Counted from the first letter of the stretch, positions 35,376 through 47,465 are shown. The stretch: 64,000 nucleotides of DNA from Excoecaria cochinchinensis (GCA_947683425.1 CANTUQ010000051.1:1364001-1428000); one strand, 5' to 3'. Made by a program: numbers and translations. The notes: generated by a model from the sequence alone, not told the origin.

Positions 35376-35779
35376 TTAAGTCTTTGGCCATGGACCCATT
35401 TTTGAGTCTACTAATACTGATCATCTTCACCACTTCTGTCATTGCTATCCTGGATAACCGTCTCTGAAAAACAACGGAGCCTTCTCATATCGGCTTGAAC
35501 TTGCCGCATTATACTCATTTGCTGAAAGATAGAATCTCCCTCTTTTCACGGTGGCTTTTTGGCTTCCTTCCTGGATGATCTCTTGATCTATCCTTGTCTG
35601 ATGTGTTTAACTGCTGATGCCATTGTTGCACTAGCTGACTTCTAAAAATTTAGGCTTCCATTGTTGTGCTTAAAGATTTGATCTCTACCACGCTCGGATA
35701 TACTGCCTCTGCCCCCCTTATAAAAGGTGAATTTTTTAGAGGTTATAATGGTGATTCTCTTGCCTGGGAATGGGAAAGA

Positions 35780-36160
35780 CAGCTTCTCTGTCCAACCTTT
35801 GTAGTTTTGGATCTACTTGGTTGAGATCTCCTTGTTAGCAGCCTCTCTTGCCCCATTAGCTTGAGGGAAACACAGAGAGGACTTGTGGTCCTTAATGTCA
35901 CCTCTGGAGCAGTTTCCTAACTTTAACCATGAATTGCTCTTTCGCACTTGACCCATGTGTAGAGTAGGAGGCTGCCTTGGCATGACCCTATTCGTTGGGA
36001 TTGTAAGGAACACCTTTCCTGTGATGTCTTCTTCCAAGCTCGAGCAACCTGTACCTATTGCAAGTCGATACAATCTTCGTGGTCCTTTTTGGTCATCAAG
36101 AAAAAAGGCAAAATACAAGCATGTGTAAATCAACGGGATTTGAGGAGACCTTGCCTCCAA
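35780..36160 (-). pseudogene. Integrase remnant of the young Tat element
   Basis: Only scattered Tat integrase text remains: near 35860-35815 FPQANGAREAANKE, matching PQANGVVEAANKN of the intact copy, which contains the catalytic Glu. Flanking codons are degenerate and the Asp motifs are absent. This shows that pol was lost by deletion plus decay before the last transposition of this element, because the LTRs are still nearly identical. Confidence 0.6.
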
Positions 36161-36179
36161 ATAGCATTCGCTTACCCCC

Positions 36180-36350
36180 TGATCAATTCTCTCTTTTCTT
36201 CTCCCTCTCTTTTTTTTATTTTTTTTTTTGTTTTTTTTTTGTTTTTTTGTTTTTTTTGTTTATATATTATTTTTTCTTTTGTTTGTTCTTCTTTTTTTTT
36301 TTCTTTTCCTTTTTCTTTTGACAATTTTTTTTTATATATATTTTTCGCTC
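36180..36350. repeat. Polypyrimidine tract (about 160 bp)
   Basis: T-rich with C and G interruptions (polypurine in element sense), located between the integrase and linker remnants. A similar tract is in the element at 60305 (61680-61805). The Phe/Lys-rich reading frames here are artefacts. Confidence 0.7.
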
Positions 36351-36658
36351 CCCAATAAGCTCTGCTCAAATCTTGAAGTTTTACACATGCGTGCACCTTT
36401 CATCTTAACCATTGGGGTTATTGTTGTTCCATCAAGTCGGACATTGCATTTCAGTATGAATTTTGGTCCTGTTCCTACTGACGGATCTCCACTTTCAGCC
36501 ATTTCTCCCTATTTCAGCTTGAATCTTCTGAGCTTCTTGTGTCATCTGTCCATGATTAGGATATGTTTAGCATAGCATTTTCGACAGCTTCATAAGCACA
36601 TCTTCATGGGTCCAGGCAAAGACTTTTTCGTATCTTGTTTTAATTCTCTCAAATTTTC

Positions 36659-36890
36659 TCACTCTTCAAAAGTTATGTCAGATGCCATCAAGATTTTTGA
36701 GGTTCCAAGAATAAATAGAGTAGCATCAATCGAGCCAATGTCAAATATAAATGAATTATGATCATGTGTAATGAAATCGTTAAAAACATCACACAAATGA
36801 AGGAAATTGTTTGATTCACTAATAAAACTAGAAAACGTCATTAATATTAAAAACAAGTTCAGAACTAAGAAAGAGAGTCTAAACTATCAT
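36659..36890 (-). pseudogene. Pre-RT linker remnant of the young Tat element
   Basis: Translates to HLCDVFNDF and SFIFDIGSIDATLF, homologous to linker segments at 4830-4940 (T1) and 11470-11370 (minus copy). It marks the former junction between the G-patch and RT regions. Neither neighbour is present, so it is a deletion scar. Confidence 0.65.
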
Positions 36891-36931
36891 CTTCCTCTTT
36901 CTGCCAACGCAGGTGTTGTTGCCAATGGTCT

Positions 36932-37951
36932 CTAATTAACTTCGGGGCCCATCTTTCCTTCCTTTGACTCCTTGTCGATGAGGCCTTGAACCCGCTCCCT
37001 CAAAGCTCGGCATTCATCAGTGTCATGTCCAGCCTGTTGATGATAGATGCAATATTGACCTACCCGATGACCTGGACGCCCTTGGCTTTTATAGGGTCTA
37101 GCTCGTTTTGATTGCAACTTCCCTTGCTTAACAAAATAGGCAAAATGCTTTGACAAAGGCTTTTCTAAGATGATGCAGTCATTTCGGGTCACCTCCCTAG
37201 CTGGCATCTTCATGTCTCCACCACTTATTCGGCTGCTATTGCACTGACTTAGGCACCCTTCAATAATTCTAGATGGCTCAAGATCTTGGACTTGCTTCCT
37301 CGGGATTTTCCAGTCATTAAATAGACCTGTGGGGTACTGATGAGAATCCATTATCCCATAACCCATAGTTGGCTTAGTTGACGTCCTCTGAGGGAAAGAT
37401 CCGTCAAAACCAAAGCAATATTTCTGGGCCACTCCAGCCACCGGCATTTTTTTGATCTTTTGAATGCCGACGGTATTGTCACTTCTGCATAGACCACTTT
37501 TCCTCTCTGAATTTATCGTAATCAAGGCGAGTTTCTTGTTGGCAGCTTGGGCAGTAGCACGTTTGGATCGCTGAATTGCCTCCTCGAGAATGTCCATTCT
37601 TTTCTTGGGGTAACCCTGTGTCGTCATCTTAAACCCCTCATTACAAACATGTCCTTTATCTTTTTTCCTTGACTGCAGAACACAAGGCATCTTTCCTCTG
37701 AACCCGATTCTTGGCATGTATGCTATTGCAGCTAGACCCTGTTTGCTCTGTGGCATGGAAAAATCAGTATGCTGTGCCTTGGTAGATGGTGTCATTGTGG
37801 CAGCCAAGTCTTCCTTTATAGTCTTCAACCTGGCTTCAAATTCTTTCAGCCTGCTCTCTAAGTCTTGTGCCCTCCTATCCATTTCATCAATAATGAGGGC
37901 ATGGGTTGCACCCGGTCTTCCTGATGGGTTGGTCATGTTACTTTCTATCAA
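36932..37951 (-). CDS. Tat gag-like ORF, 339 aa, intact
   Basis: The longest uninterrupted frame in the window. The N-terminal part has a predicted coiled coil (DEMDRRAQDLESRLKEFEAR, residues about 22-41), matching the position of the EEVGRRFEEFENRM helix in the Tat gag at 59110. The C-terminal part ends with a zinc-knuckle-like YCIYHQQAGHDTDEC (about residues 303-317), spacing C-x2-H-x4-H-x4-C. Gag would form the particle and bind RNA. The middle does not align well by eye with the gag at 59381-59960, so it may be rearranged. The start MIESNMTNPSGRPGATHA is the first Met of the open frame. Being open in an otherwise pol-less element, it may still have supported packaging. Confidence 0.6.
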   Translation of the reverse strand: MIESNMTNPSGRPGATHALIIDEMDRRAQDLESRLKEFEARLKTIKEDLAATMTPSTKAQHTDFSMPQSKQGLAAIAYMPRIGFRGKMPCVLQSRKKDKGHVCNEGFKMTTQGYPKKRMDILEEAIQRSKRATAQAANKKLALITINSERKSGLCRSDNTVGIQKIKKMPVAGVAQKYCFGFDGSFPQRTSTKPTMGYGIMDSHQYPTGLFNDWKIPRKQVQDLEPSRIIEGCLSQCNSSRISGGDMKMPAREVTRNDCIILEKPLSKHFAYFVKQGKLQSKRARPYKSQGRPGHRVGQYCIYHQQAGHDTDECRALRERVQGLIDKESKEGKMGPEVN

Positions 37952-38842
37952 ATGTTGTAAAAGATGACGACTTGTCGTTCTCTGAGCCCACGTATTCTGA
38001 TCCTCAGAAAGAAAATAAATTGCTAATTAATCACCTGTCAAGACCTTTAGACCACCTGGACAAATCTATAATGGCTGCAAAAAATACCTGTTAAGATGAT
38101 GCATGAATGACATGTAAGATGCATGATCATGCTATGCAACATAGACAAACTCATGCAAGTAGATAGATCCTTCCAACCTCATATCTTTCACACACGTGGT
38201 AATGCGGTCTCTTTCCTAGGTGGGCTTGATCCATGGGTTAACGGGGAACCCAATGGACACGTATGGTGCGCGGTGAAAAACCGACAGCATAACACTCCTA
38301 TACTAATGTACAAGCGGATGGATAGTGATCGTCATGTATTTAGACGTTCCACAGATTTCGACATGGCCCTACCGGGGCATGGAAGCCTTTGGCTAGGTTA
38401 CCAAGCGAGACATCTGGACTCACCCAATACATGAGGGTCCATACAGCAAGCATGGAATTATGGTTCATATCACCTGTGGAAAGTAGCTATGGCCATTATA
38501 TGAGCTTTGGACAAGGGAGATGTTACTTTAAGGCTACCCAAGCATGATCCCTACCGACGGGTCTAGCTCATCACGAGCGTAACGACCGATCGGGTCACCA
38601 TTTTGATATACCATTAAGGTACGTGGCTTGGGCTGGTGATTATCCTTAACACTTCCCCAAATTGAGTGAAAATGAGGAGGTGCTTCAGGAACGCACCGGG
38701 GCTAGAAGAGGGACCAAACTAGCGTATTCTAAGGCTCTAATGATATGCAAATGCAAATTTGAGAGAAGGTGAATTTATGAATTAAATTTTAATCATAAAT
38801 GTTAAAAGAGGTATTTTCGAATCGAAATCTCGAACCATAAAC
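37952..38842 (-). other. 5' leader of the young Tat element
   Basis: About 890 bp between primer site and gag. Contains a block (38211-38258) shared with the element at 60305 (63867-63914), including CCCATGGG-like palindromic text and GGGAACCCAATGG. No credible ORF. ATG/CAT-rich text near 38095-38150 is expanded in the second element. Confidence 0.55.
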
Positions 38843-38861
38843 GTCCCCAGTGGAGTCGCCA
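38843..38861 (-). promoter_or_regulatory. Primer binding site of the young Tat element
   Basis: In minus sense TGGCGACTCCACTGGGGAC begins two bases after the 5' LTR end. Position and the TGG start fit a tRNA primer site. I cannot assign the tRNA with confidence. The 11-bp word TGGAGTCGCCA also recurs inside the LTR (for example 38997). Confidence 0.6.
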
Positions 38862-38862
38862 C

Positions 38863-41461
38863 TGTGACGCGCGCCGGATCCCGAGCGCCGCCCTTTCGGA
38901 CCGCCCGCACGTGGGCGGTCGGGGCATTTGCGGGTCCGTTGGCATCTTGCGATAAATCGCAAGTGCGTCTATGTTGGGCAACAAGGAGGTATCATGGAGT
39001 CGCCACCCAATAGAACATTGGGAAAATTACTCTCGCCTCGGAGAGCCTAAGACTGCGCTTGGTATCCATTTTGGGCCAGCCAGAGGGGTCTTGGAAGGTA
39101 AACCTCTCGCCCTAAGGAGCCTAGGATTAGCGCTAAAGTCTCGTGGCACAAAAAGGTGTCTTGGAGGGTAGACCTCTAGCCTTTTTGAGCCCAAAGACCA
39201 GAGCTGGGTCCGGGATTTCTCATCTATTTCTACCTCGATTATTTTATGATCAAATTTTAATACCATTAATTCGCTCTCTCTCCACACGATGCAATTAATT
39301 GAAAGGCGCATTTATTCACATTTTGAAAGCGGTAAATGAGCAAAATAAATATTGAAAGCGATAAATTACAATAATACAAGGAGCAGAATACAACTCCCTC
39401 TTGTAAATGTGCGAAGCATACATAAAACGAGTTATTCATTTAATAGTGAGAACATTGGTCCTCGCATGCATATTTATTATGAAACAATTTTGATGTGATG
39501 ATTTATTTGGGTATGAAAAACTAGGACATTGGTCCCATTTTTATTTAGAAAAAATGTCAAGTTAATTAATAAAAATGTTTTTGTGATTTTCTTTTTAGCG
39601 AGCCTAAATAAAGAATTTTACAAGAAAATTATATGGCAAAATTCAATAAAATATTACAAACCAAATGAGCCTTTTTGGACCTCCCGATGTGCTCGCAAAA
39701 ATGCCCAAGCGGAAAAAAATGAGTTTAGACATACAAACAAATACAAATAAAATAATGTTAGTGATTAAATCAATTCAATCAATTAAATATACAACATAAT
39801 GAATAACAAATTAAAATAAAATAAGATGATATGAAAAGAATGATAATGGAATCAAAAATATTAACAAACCAAAATAAAATGAGAAACATGGATTATATGT
39901 GATAAATGATTAAATGATGTGATGAAAATAAAATAAAACATGTTAATTAATTAGTACATGAAAATATACACATGATGAAAATAAATGATGATAAGTGAAA
40001 AATAATGAATGAATAAATAAACAAATGATAATAAAATCATGTAACAATGATAAAAATTAGTAAACAAAGGAATGATGAAAATAATAATGATATGTAACAA
40101 GGTTAATTGATGTGTTCATAATTAATACAAACTATTTACATGGCAAAAAGATTAATTTAAATTAATTAATTATTTGCATGTTAAAAATAATGAGGAATCA
40201 AAATAAATTATTTACATGTTAGGAATTAAAAAAAACAATATTCACATGAATAAAAATCAAATCATATATAAACAATTAAATGGAACAAATATAAAATCAA
40301 TACAACAAATGAATAGATGAAAACAATAAATAAATCAATAAAAATAATGAAATGGATATGAATAAATAAAATAAAAATAAAATAAAATAGAAATGGAGCC
40401 AAGAATATTTACCCTCAGAATATTGGATTTGATGAAGGAAAAGTGATGATTTTCCGGAAAATTGCTTGAAAGAATAATCAATAAAATTAATTCTCTTTGT
40501 TTATGGAGAAAAACAAAGGAATTGATTTGTATGCTTAAGATTAAAAAGAAATTGATGTCAAAATGATGATTAATTTCTTGTGTTTATGAAGAGAAAACCA
40601 AGAAATTAATTGGAATAACTAACAATTGAAAATTGATCTTTCAATTTCAATTAAACCTTATTAATTAAAAAAAGAAAAATCAAATTTTGAAGAGAAAATA
40701 GAAGATGATGAATTCTGGAAATTCTGATCTCAAAAATGTGGAGGCTCCTCCTTTTAATTTTTCATCCTAAACTATTTTAAAGAATAGAAAATGTTACCCT
40801 AATTTAATTAAGGAAAACAAACCTAATTTTATTCAAATTCCTCTATTTTTGGGGATAAAATCAAGTTTTATTAATTGATAATCTATAAAAAATATTTTGG
40901 AATTTTATTTGAAGTCAAAAACCCTTAATTTTGGGATAAAAACGGATTTTTGGGTGAAAAAATCGGAAAAAAGGCTGAAAAAGGGGAAATAGGGGATCAG
41001 ACCCTGTACCGACGGCCGGAAGACCGTCGCCACAAGGGGCACCGCCCGTCGCTATAGAGCGACGGGCACTCACGCGGCGAGGCGGGCTTCCGCGCGAAAC
41101 TCGCGCGCTGGCGCTCGCGCACGAGCGCTCAGCGTGCGCGATGCTGCGCGCGCCTTTAGCGACGCGCAGCATCGGCGACGCTGAGCGTCGCCTTTGCGCG
41201 CGCTGCGCGATGGGCGCCTGGGCGCCTGCGCGCTGGGCGCCCAGGCGCCTGCGAGCTGGGCGCCAGCGCAAGCGCGCTGCCGCGCCCGACACTCGCGGTC
41301 CGAAAAATTTTTTATATTTTTTGTTTTATTATTTTCTAATTTTTCACTCTAAAATGCAAATTTGACGAGAAAACCATCACTTTTAACCTTTTAAGCCTGT
41401 GAAGGCAATTATCATCATTGGGTAACTTCGATCTAGGCTGACTCAGGACCCGGTGTCTACA
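38863..41461 (-). repeat. 5' LTR of the young Tat element
   Basis: 2,599 bp, nearly identical to 30360-32970 apart from one 12-bp length difference and a T/G change. Ends GTGTCTACA at 41461, followed by the target copy CCCGT. It includes the GC-rich palindromic block at about 41010-41300. Confidence 0.93.
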
Positions 41462-41467
41462 CCCGTG

Positions 41468-41485
41468 CTAAGCGATAACGCTTAG
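41468..41485 (-). other. Conserved Tekay LTR hairpin beside the Tat insertion point
   Basis: Minus sense CTAAGCGTTATCGCTTAG. The Tat element inserted two bases away, using CCCGT of the adjoining CACGGG as target. The counterpart in the right LTR is 45335-45352. Confidence 0.8.
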
Positions 41486-42099
41486 TGGGGAGGAACAAGA
41501 ACAATAGAACACTATATAATAATATCATGCAATAATACATAAATTAAACATCACACTAAATTCACTAAGTATCAGGGAACAGAGATATATATAAGTCAAT
41601 AATCACTATATGAAATTAGAATTTGATAACATAAAGCACTAAACAATTACACTAACTGGAATCACACAATATTCATAACACTTCACTAAACAAATACCAA
41701 ACACTTCAAACAATAGCCTGAATTTCACTTGTGGAGGATACGGGAGCACTACACGGGAGACTGAATCTCAAATACATTTTCACTAAGACCTTAATGGAGG
41801 TCAATCGTAATCACTTGACCCATAACGGGGTCAACATGGGTAGCTGCACTCACTAACCCTTCTTAAGCATGCTTAATTATCAACTACCTTGACACTTCAG
41901 GCTTGACTCACATACCCACAACTACAATACATTAAATTACTCAAATACACAGATCAAAACACTATCATATTAATACTCATTAAAACAACACTAGGACAAT
42001 ATATCACCAAGGCATAAGCAAAACCGAGTTCTATGCAATGGCGAGAAACCGTACAAAGTGGGACAAAAAGGAACAATTCAAAAAATAGGGCAGGCAGAA

Positions 42100-42470
42100 G
42101 AGGCCTCTGTTGCGATCGCGACGAACGTCGCGCTCGCGACAGATCACAGGGTACCCCGTCGCGCCCTCGCGACAAAGCAAGCTTGGCAGACGCACACTAA
42201 CTCCGTGCTCTATCATGCTTGCGACATACGTCACGCTTACGATAGAGACCGAGCACTCACTAAACCGAGCTCTATAGCGCTCGGGACAGAGTCCGGGCAC
42301 TCCCCATCGCGTCCGCGCTCGGAAGCGCGCTCGCACTGGGGCTCGGTTATCGTCGTTCGGCCTATCAAGCTCTCTACCGCGCTCGTGACAGAAGGCTCCT
42401 CAGCAACACAAAGGCTATTACGCACTCTGTCGCGCTCGCAGCTGACATCGCGATCACGACAGAGCCCAGT
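42100..42470. repeat. CpG palindrome array (left LTR of the gag-only Tekay element)
   Basis: Units such as GTTGCGATCGCGACGAACG, GTCGCGCTCGCGACAGA and CATCGCGATCACGACAGAG. The counterpart in the right LTR is 45975-46345. Confidence 0.85.
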
Positions 42471-43599
42471 TTTGCCTAGAATCTGCACTTCCAGCACTGC
42501 CTCCAAACTCAACCAACACCAAAACCACTCAAACATACTCTAACACTTACCTCATCACTCCAAAGCATACCAAGACATGCTTAACAGCAAAAAATACACT
42601 CAATACACACTAATATAAACTGGAAATCACAATTAAATCACAAGAACATGCAAATCATAATTTACACAACTCAAGCGATTTCACTCCAACTTTACATGCA
42701 AATTACTACCATTTAATTCATGCAAAACTAACACTCATAAACAAACTCATACATGCAATTGGACATCATTTATCACTCAAGATCATAAAAAAAATTAAAA
42801 CAAAACACACAATAATCCAAGAAGAGAATAAGGCAAAACACTCTCAAATAGCACACATTCAAGACAGAGCTCCAAAACCTCGAAAGTGAAGCTTCAATCC
42901 AATTCCTTCACAAATCCCACTTTCTCCTTTCCTTTGTTCTTCCTTCTCTCCTCCGATTCTTGCACAAAACCCAGTCAAAGACACACTTAAATCAAACCAG
43001 TCAAACACTACCAAAACTGAAAAATAAAGAAGAAGAAATAGATGAAGATCCCAAAGCAAACCCAAGCACTTACCTTTCAAGACCCAGTTCAAACTCAGAA
43101 ATCCAACCTCCAAACTCAAGGAAGCACACAAGGGAAAGTGGAGAGCAGCAAAATGAAGAAAGGAAAAAGAAGAGGGGATGGGAAAGAGTGAAGAAAAGAG
43201 GGGAAAATAGGTAGCTTCCAAGAGAAGCTATCCCATTTCAGCCTTCCCTCTCTCTTCCGTTCACTTCACTTTCTTTTCCTCATTAATTGCTCACCTACCA
43301 AGCCATGTGTCACCGTCCAAGGTTCCCAAGTGTCCAAATCTTGACTAACACTTACTCAAAGCACCAAACACAACACACACAAGATCAACTCTTCCATAAA
43401 CACTTTACATCCTTGGTACCAAACACCACACACACTAGATAATTCCTACACTTAACCTATTTAATTAATTTTGCAATTAAATCTTTAATGTCCAAATTTC
43501 CTCATGCAAAAATTACTGAAATGCCCTTAATTTCTGACTTAACACGCGAATTCCAACTAGGCCCTTTTTGGGTCGTCCTCAAAATTTTCCCACTAACCT

Positions 43600-44839
43600 C
43601 AAATCCAAACAACCCAAAAACAAACCGAACATAACAAAAACTAACAACACAACTTACCGGAAGGTCCTACTCGATCCGCTGCATCCTCTCCTAGCATCGC
43701 ATACACTCGCGGATGCACATACACGTCTTCAGTTGGCGGCTTTTGCACTGTCTCAGACGGCGCCTGTTAAGGTTGTCCACTGCCTCTTCCACTTTGATTC
43801 CCTCTCGATCTTTGACCGCTCATTACTCTCGGGTCGATCCTGAACCTCTCTTCGATCCGAACAACTTGCCACCATATGATCTTTGCTTCCACATCTGAAG
43901 CACGCTCCAGAGACTCTTCTGCCCTCGCCCTAATGGCGTTTCTGACAATGTTCGCATTCCGGAATCACACTTCCCCTACTAGAGGGTGGCGCTATACTCC
44001 CGACTTCTGAATGCACTGAAACCAAACCCTTCGCTCCTTGACCACTTGGAACACCTCTTAACTTCTTAGCACTTCCATGTCCACTATCCAGTGCCTTACT
44101 CTTTTGCTCAATCTTTTGCTTAATTAACTCAGATTCTTCTAACTTGATTGCTGCTGCCACTAGCTGATAATACCCAACCGGTTGCATAACCGCTATCGCT
44201 GATAAGGGACCTCGAATCACTTCTCTCAACCCATCCTGAAAATACTGACACTTAAACTCTTCCGTTAACAACGGTTCAGGTGCATACTTGCTCAACCGGC
44301 TAAACTCCTTCTCGTACTCACTCGCTGACATACCCCGCTGCTTCAAACTAATGAACTCTTTCCACTTAGTTTCCCTATATGCCTTTGTCATATACTTTTG
44401 TTCAAATTCTTGCTTGAAGAAATCCCATGTCAAACTCAGCCGGCCATTGAGGGTTGTAAAGCACAAGCTTCCACCAATCATACACTGATCCTTGAAGTAG
44501 TGACACTGCACAAGATGCCCTCTGATTTACAAGACATTTAATCTCTTGCAAAATTCGATCCACTCTCTCAATCCAGAACTCAGCCATATCCGATTGATCT
44601 AATGCGGTTCCATGAAAATCTTTGGCTCCTCTCTTTCTCAATAATTCAGTAGGAGCCTTAGGAGCGGTCAACCTCTCCATTAACTGAAACAAACCTTACA
44701 CCAGAGCTAGATTCTCAAATCCCATTCCGAGCATACCCTGATGCTCATCCCGCTGATGCTGTGAAGCAGACTCCTCGACTCTCACTGCATTCACACTGCC
44801 CGTTGTCTTACCCACGTTCTCACTTGGATTAGACTCCAT
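43600..44839 (-). pseudogene. Tekay-type gag of the gag-only element
   Basis: Minus-strand gag starting at an ATG at 44837-44839, about 115 bp after the primer site. It reads through a stop near 44698, LMERLTAPKAPTELLRKRG, FHGTALDQSDMAEFWIERVDRIL, a frame change near 44505, and then WDFFKQEFEQKYMTKAYRE and LKQRGMSASEYEKEFSRLS, the classic retrotransposon gag core. A zinc knuckle CFRCGSKDHMVASC (C-x2-C-x4-H-x4-C) lies near 43904-43862. A stop separates the core from the knuckle at about 43930. No protease or later pol domain follows before the 3' LTR. Gag would package RNA; this copy cannot make a full protein. Confidence 0.85.
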
Positions 44840-44952
44840 CTAGACACTACACAAGACAAGACATATCTGCATTAGGCCACGACACAAAACTGACTCACAT
44901 GTAGAGACTCGACACTAAACAATCAAAGACAACCAGAACTGCCTAAACCAGT

Positions 44953-44964
44953 GCTCTGATACCA
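44953..44964 (-). promoter_or_regulatory. Primer binding site, initiator tRNA-Met
   Basis: Minus sense TGGTATCAGAGC, the standard plant initiator-Met primer site, five bases inside the 5' LTR end (44970). Confidence 0.9.
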
Positions 44965-44969
44965 AAACT

Positions 44970-47465
44970 TGTAACACCCTCGATGCCCCTGTTGGAAGGA
45001 CGCCGGTGCGCTACCACACGCTCACTTAGAGACACGCATACATATCAAAGCGGAAGCGCATAACAACAATACCACTTAAAGCAAAACTCATAATCTTAAC
45101 ATTAGGTCTTAACACTAAGCCAAAATAAATAATACATAATATATATACATCATTTAGAAATAAAAACGATCCTTAATAAAAAAATTACATAAACCACTAA
45201 TTAAAAGAATACATATACAAAAAGAATACAGGAGGAGTACACAAAAACATAAAGACTCTACTCCTAGTAGCCAACCCTACAGATGCGCGACGAATAGAAC
45301 AAAACCCGGCACCTACACGAGAAAATAGCCCGTCCTAAGCGATAACGCTTAGTGGGGAGGAACAAGAACAACAGAACACTATACAATAATATCATACAAT
45401 AACACATAAATTAAACATCACACTGAATTTACTAAGTATCAGGGAACAAAGATATATATAAGTTAATAATCACTATATGAAATCAGAATTTGATAACAGA
45501 AAGCACTAAACAATTACACTAATTGGAATCACACAATATTTATAACACTTCACAAAACAAATACCAAACACTTCAAACAATAGCCTGAATTTCACTGGTG
45601 GAGGATACGGTAACACTACACGGGAGACAGAAGTCTCAAATACATTTTCACTAAGATCTTAACGGAGGTAAACCATAGTCACTTGACCCATAACGGGGTC
45701 AACACAGGCAGCTGCACTCACTAACCCTTCTTAAGCATGCTTAATTATCCACTACCTTAACACTTTAGGCTCGACTCACTTACCCACAACTATAATACAT
45801 TAAATTACTCAAATACACGAATTAAAACATTATCATATTAATACTCATTAAAACAACACTAGGATAATATATCACCAAGGCATAAGCAAAATCGAGTTCC
45901 GTACAATAGTGAGAAACCGTGCAAAGTGGGACAAAAAGGAACAATTCAGAAAATAGGGCAGGTAGAAGAGGCCTCTGTCACGATCCCAATGAGCATCATG
46001 CTCACGACAGAGCGTAGGGTAGCCCGTCATGCGCTCACGCTCAAAGGCGCGCTCACGGCGAAGCACGCTCGATAGACGCACACTAACTCCGAGATCTGTC
46101 GCACTCACGACAGAGACTGAGCACTCATTAAATCGAGCTCTGTGGCACTCACGACATGCATCGCGCTCATGATAGAGTCCGGACACTCCCCATCTCATCC
46201 GCGCTCGGAAGTGCGCTCGTGCTAGTTCTCAGTTATCGTCGTTCAGCCTACCGAGCTCTCTGTCTTGCTCGCGACATGTGTCACGCTCATTACAGAATCC
46301 TCCTCAGCAACACAAAGGCTATTCCACACTCTGTCACATTCTCGACAGAGCCCAGGTTTGCCTAGAATCTGCACTTCCAGCATTGCCTCTAAACTCAACC
46401 AACACCAAAACCACTCAAACATGCTCTAACACTTACCTCATCACGCCAAAGCATACCAAGACATGCTTAACAGCAAAAATACACTCAATACACACTAATA
46501 TAAACTAGAAATCACAATTAAATCACAAGAACATGCAAATCATAATGTACACAACTCAATCGAGTTCACTCAAACTTTACATGCAAATTACTACCATTTA
46601 ATTCATGCCAAACTAACACTCATAAACAAGCTCATACATGCAATTGCACATCATTTATCACTCAAGACCTTAAAAAAAATTAAAATAAAACACACAAGAA
46701 TCCAAGGAGAGAACAAGGCAAAACACTCCCAAACAGCACACATTCAAGACAGAGCTCCCAAACCTTGAAAGTGAAGCTTCAATCCAATTCCTTCACAAAT
46801 CCCACTTTCTCCTTTCCTTTGTTCTTCCTTCTCTCCTCCGATTCTTGCACAAAACCCAGCCAAAGACACACTTAAATCAAACCATTCGAACACTACCAAA
46901 ACCGAAAAATAAAGAAGAAGAAATAGATCAAGATCCCAAAGCAAACCCAAGCACTTACCTTTCAAGACCCAGCTCAAACTCAGAAATCCAACCTCCAAAC
47001 TCAAGGAAGCACACAAGGGAAAGTGGAGAGCAGCAAAATAAAGAAAGGAAAAAAAAGAGAGGACGGGAAAGAGTGAAGTAAAGAGGGGAAAATAGGCAGC
47101 TTCCACGGGAAGCTATCCCATTTCAGCCTTCCCTCTCTCTTCCTTTCACTTCACTTTCTTTTCCTTATTAATTGCTCATTTACCAAGCCATGTGTCACCC
47201 TCCAAGGTTCCCAAGTGTCCAAATCTTGACTAACACTTAGTCAAAGCACCAAACACAACACACACTAGATCAACTCTTTTATAATAACTTTATTTCCTTG
47301 GTACCAAACACCACACACACTAGATAATTCCTACACTTAACCTATTTAATTAATTTTGCAATTAAATCTTTAATGTCCAAATTTTCTCATGCATAAATTA
47401 CTGAAATGCCCTTAATTTTCGACCTAACACGCGAATTTCGACTAGGCCCTTTTTGGGTCGTTACA
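44970..47465 (-). repeat. 5' LTR of the gag-only Tekay element
   Basis: Ends TGTAACACCCT (44970) and GGGTCGTTACA (47465). Carries the hairpin at 45335-45352, the palindrome TTAAGCATGCTTAA at 45731-45744, the CpG array at 45975-46345 and a CT-rich leader near 47000-47150. Clearly homologous to 29997-30359/41467-43576 but with many transitions, so this element is much older than the Tat element inside it. Confidence 0.85.
45975..46345. repeat. CpG palindrome array (right LTR of the gag-only element)
   Basis: Same arrangement as 42100-42470, but with many CpG sites changed to TpG or CpA (for example TGTCACGATCCC, ATCATGCTCACGACAG). Confidence 0.8.

Larger units (their letters stand above)
30360..41461 (-). 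mobile_element. Young non-autonomous Tat element (minus strand), complete with TSD
   Basis: Bounded by the perfect duplication CCCGT (30355-30359 and 41462-41466). LTRs are 30360-32970 and 38863-41461, nearly identical. In minus sense the order is 5' LTR, primer site, leader, gag (37951-36932), linker remnant, integrase remnant, conserved 3' block, aORF remnant, tandem array, polypurine tract, 3' LTR. Protease, RT and both RNase H domains are missing, so it depended on another element for reverse transcription. It inserted next to the CTAAGCG hairpin of the gag-only Tekay element. Confidence 0.93.
29997..47465 (-). mobile_element. Gag-only Tekay element, minus orientation, split by the young Tat element
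   Basis: Flanked by CGAAC (29992-29996) and CGAAT (47466-47470). Left LTR: 29997-30359 plus 41467-43576. Right LTR, its 5' LTR in minus sense: 44970-47465, 2,496 bp. Between them are only a primer site and gag. The left LTR lacks its first four bases: GAAAATTTTGAGGACG, the text normally found at the end of pol, joins GACCC directly, suggesting that protease through integrase was lost by a deletion. Both LTRs carry the CpG array and the CTAAGCG hairpin. Confidence 0.85.

Noticed and set aside
36058..36396. Phe-rich and Lys-rich long frames
   Set aside because: They are translations of a polypyrimidine tract, not membrane proteins.
44953..44964. tRNA-Met-like sequence
   Set aside because: Only the 12-nt primer complement is present; there is no cloverleaf. 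The same holds for the tRNA-Asp-like site at 53558.
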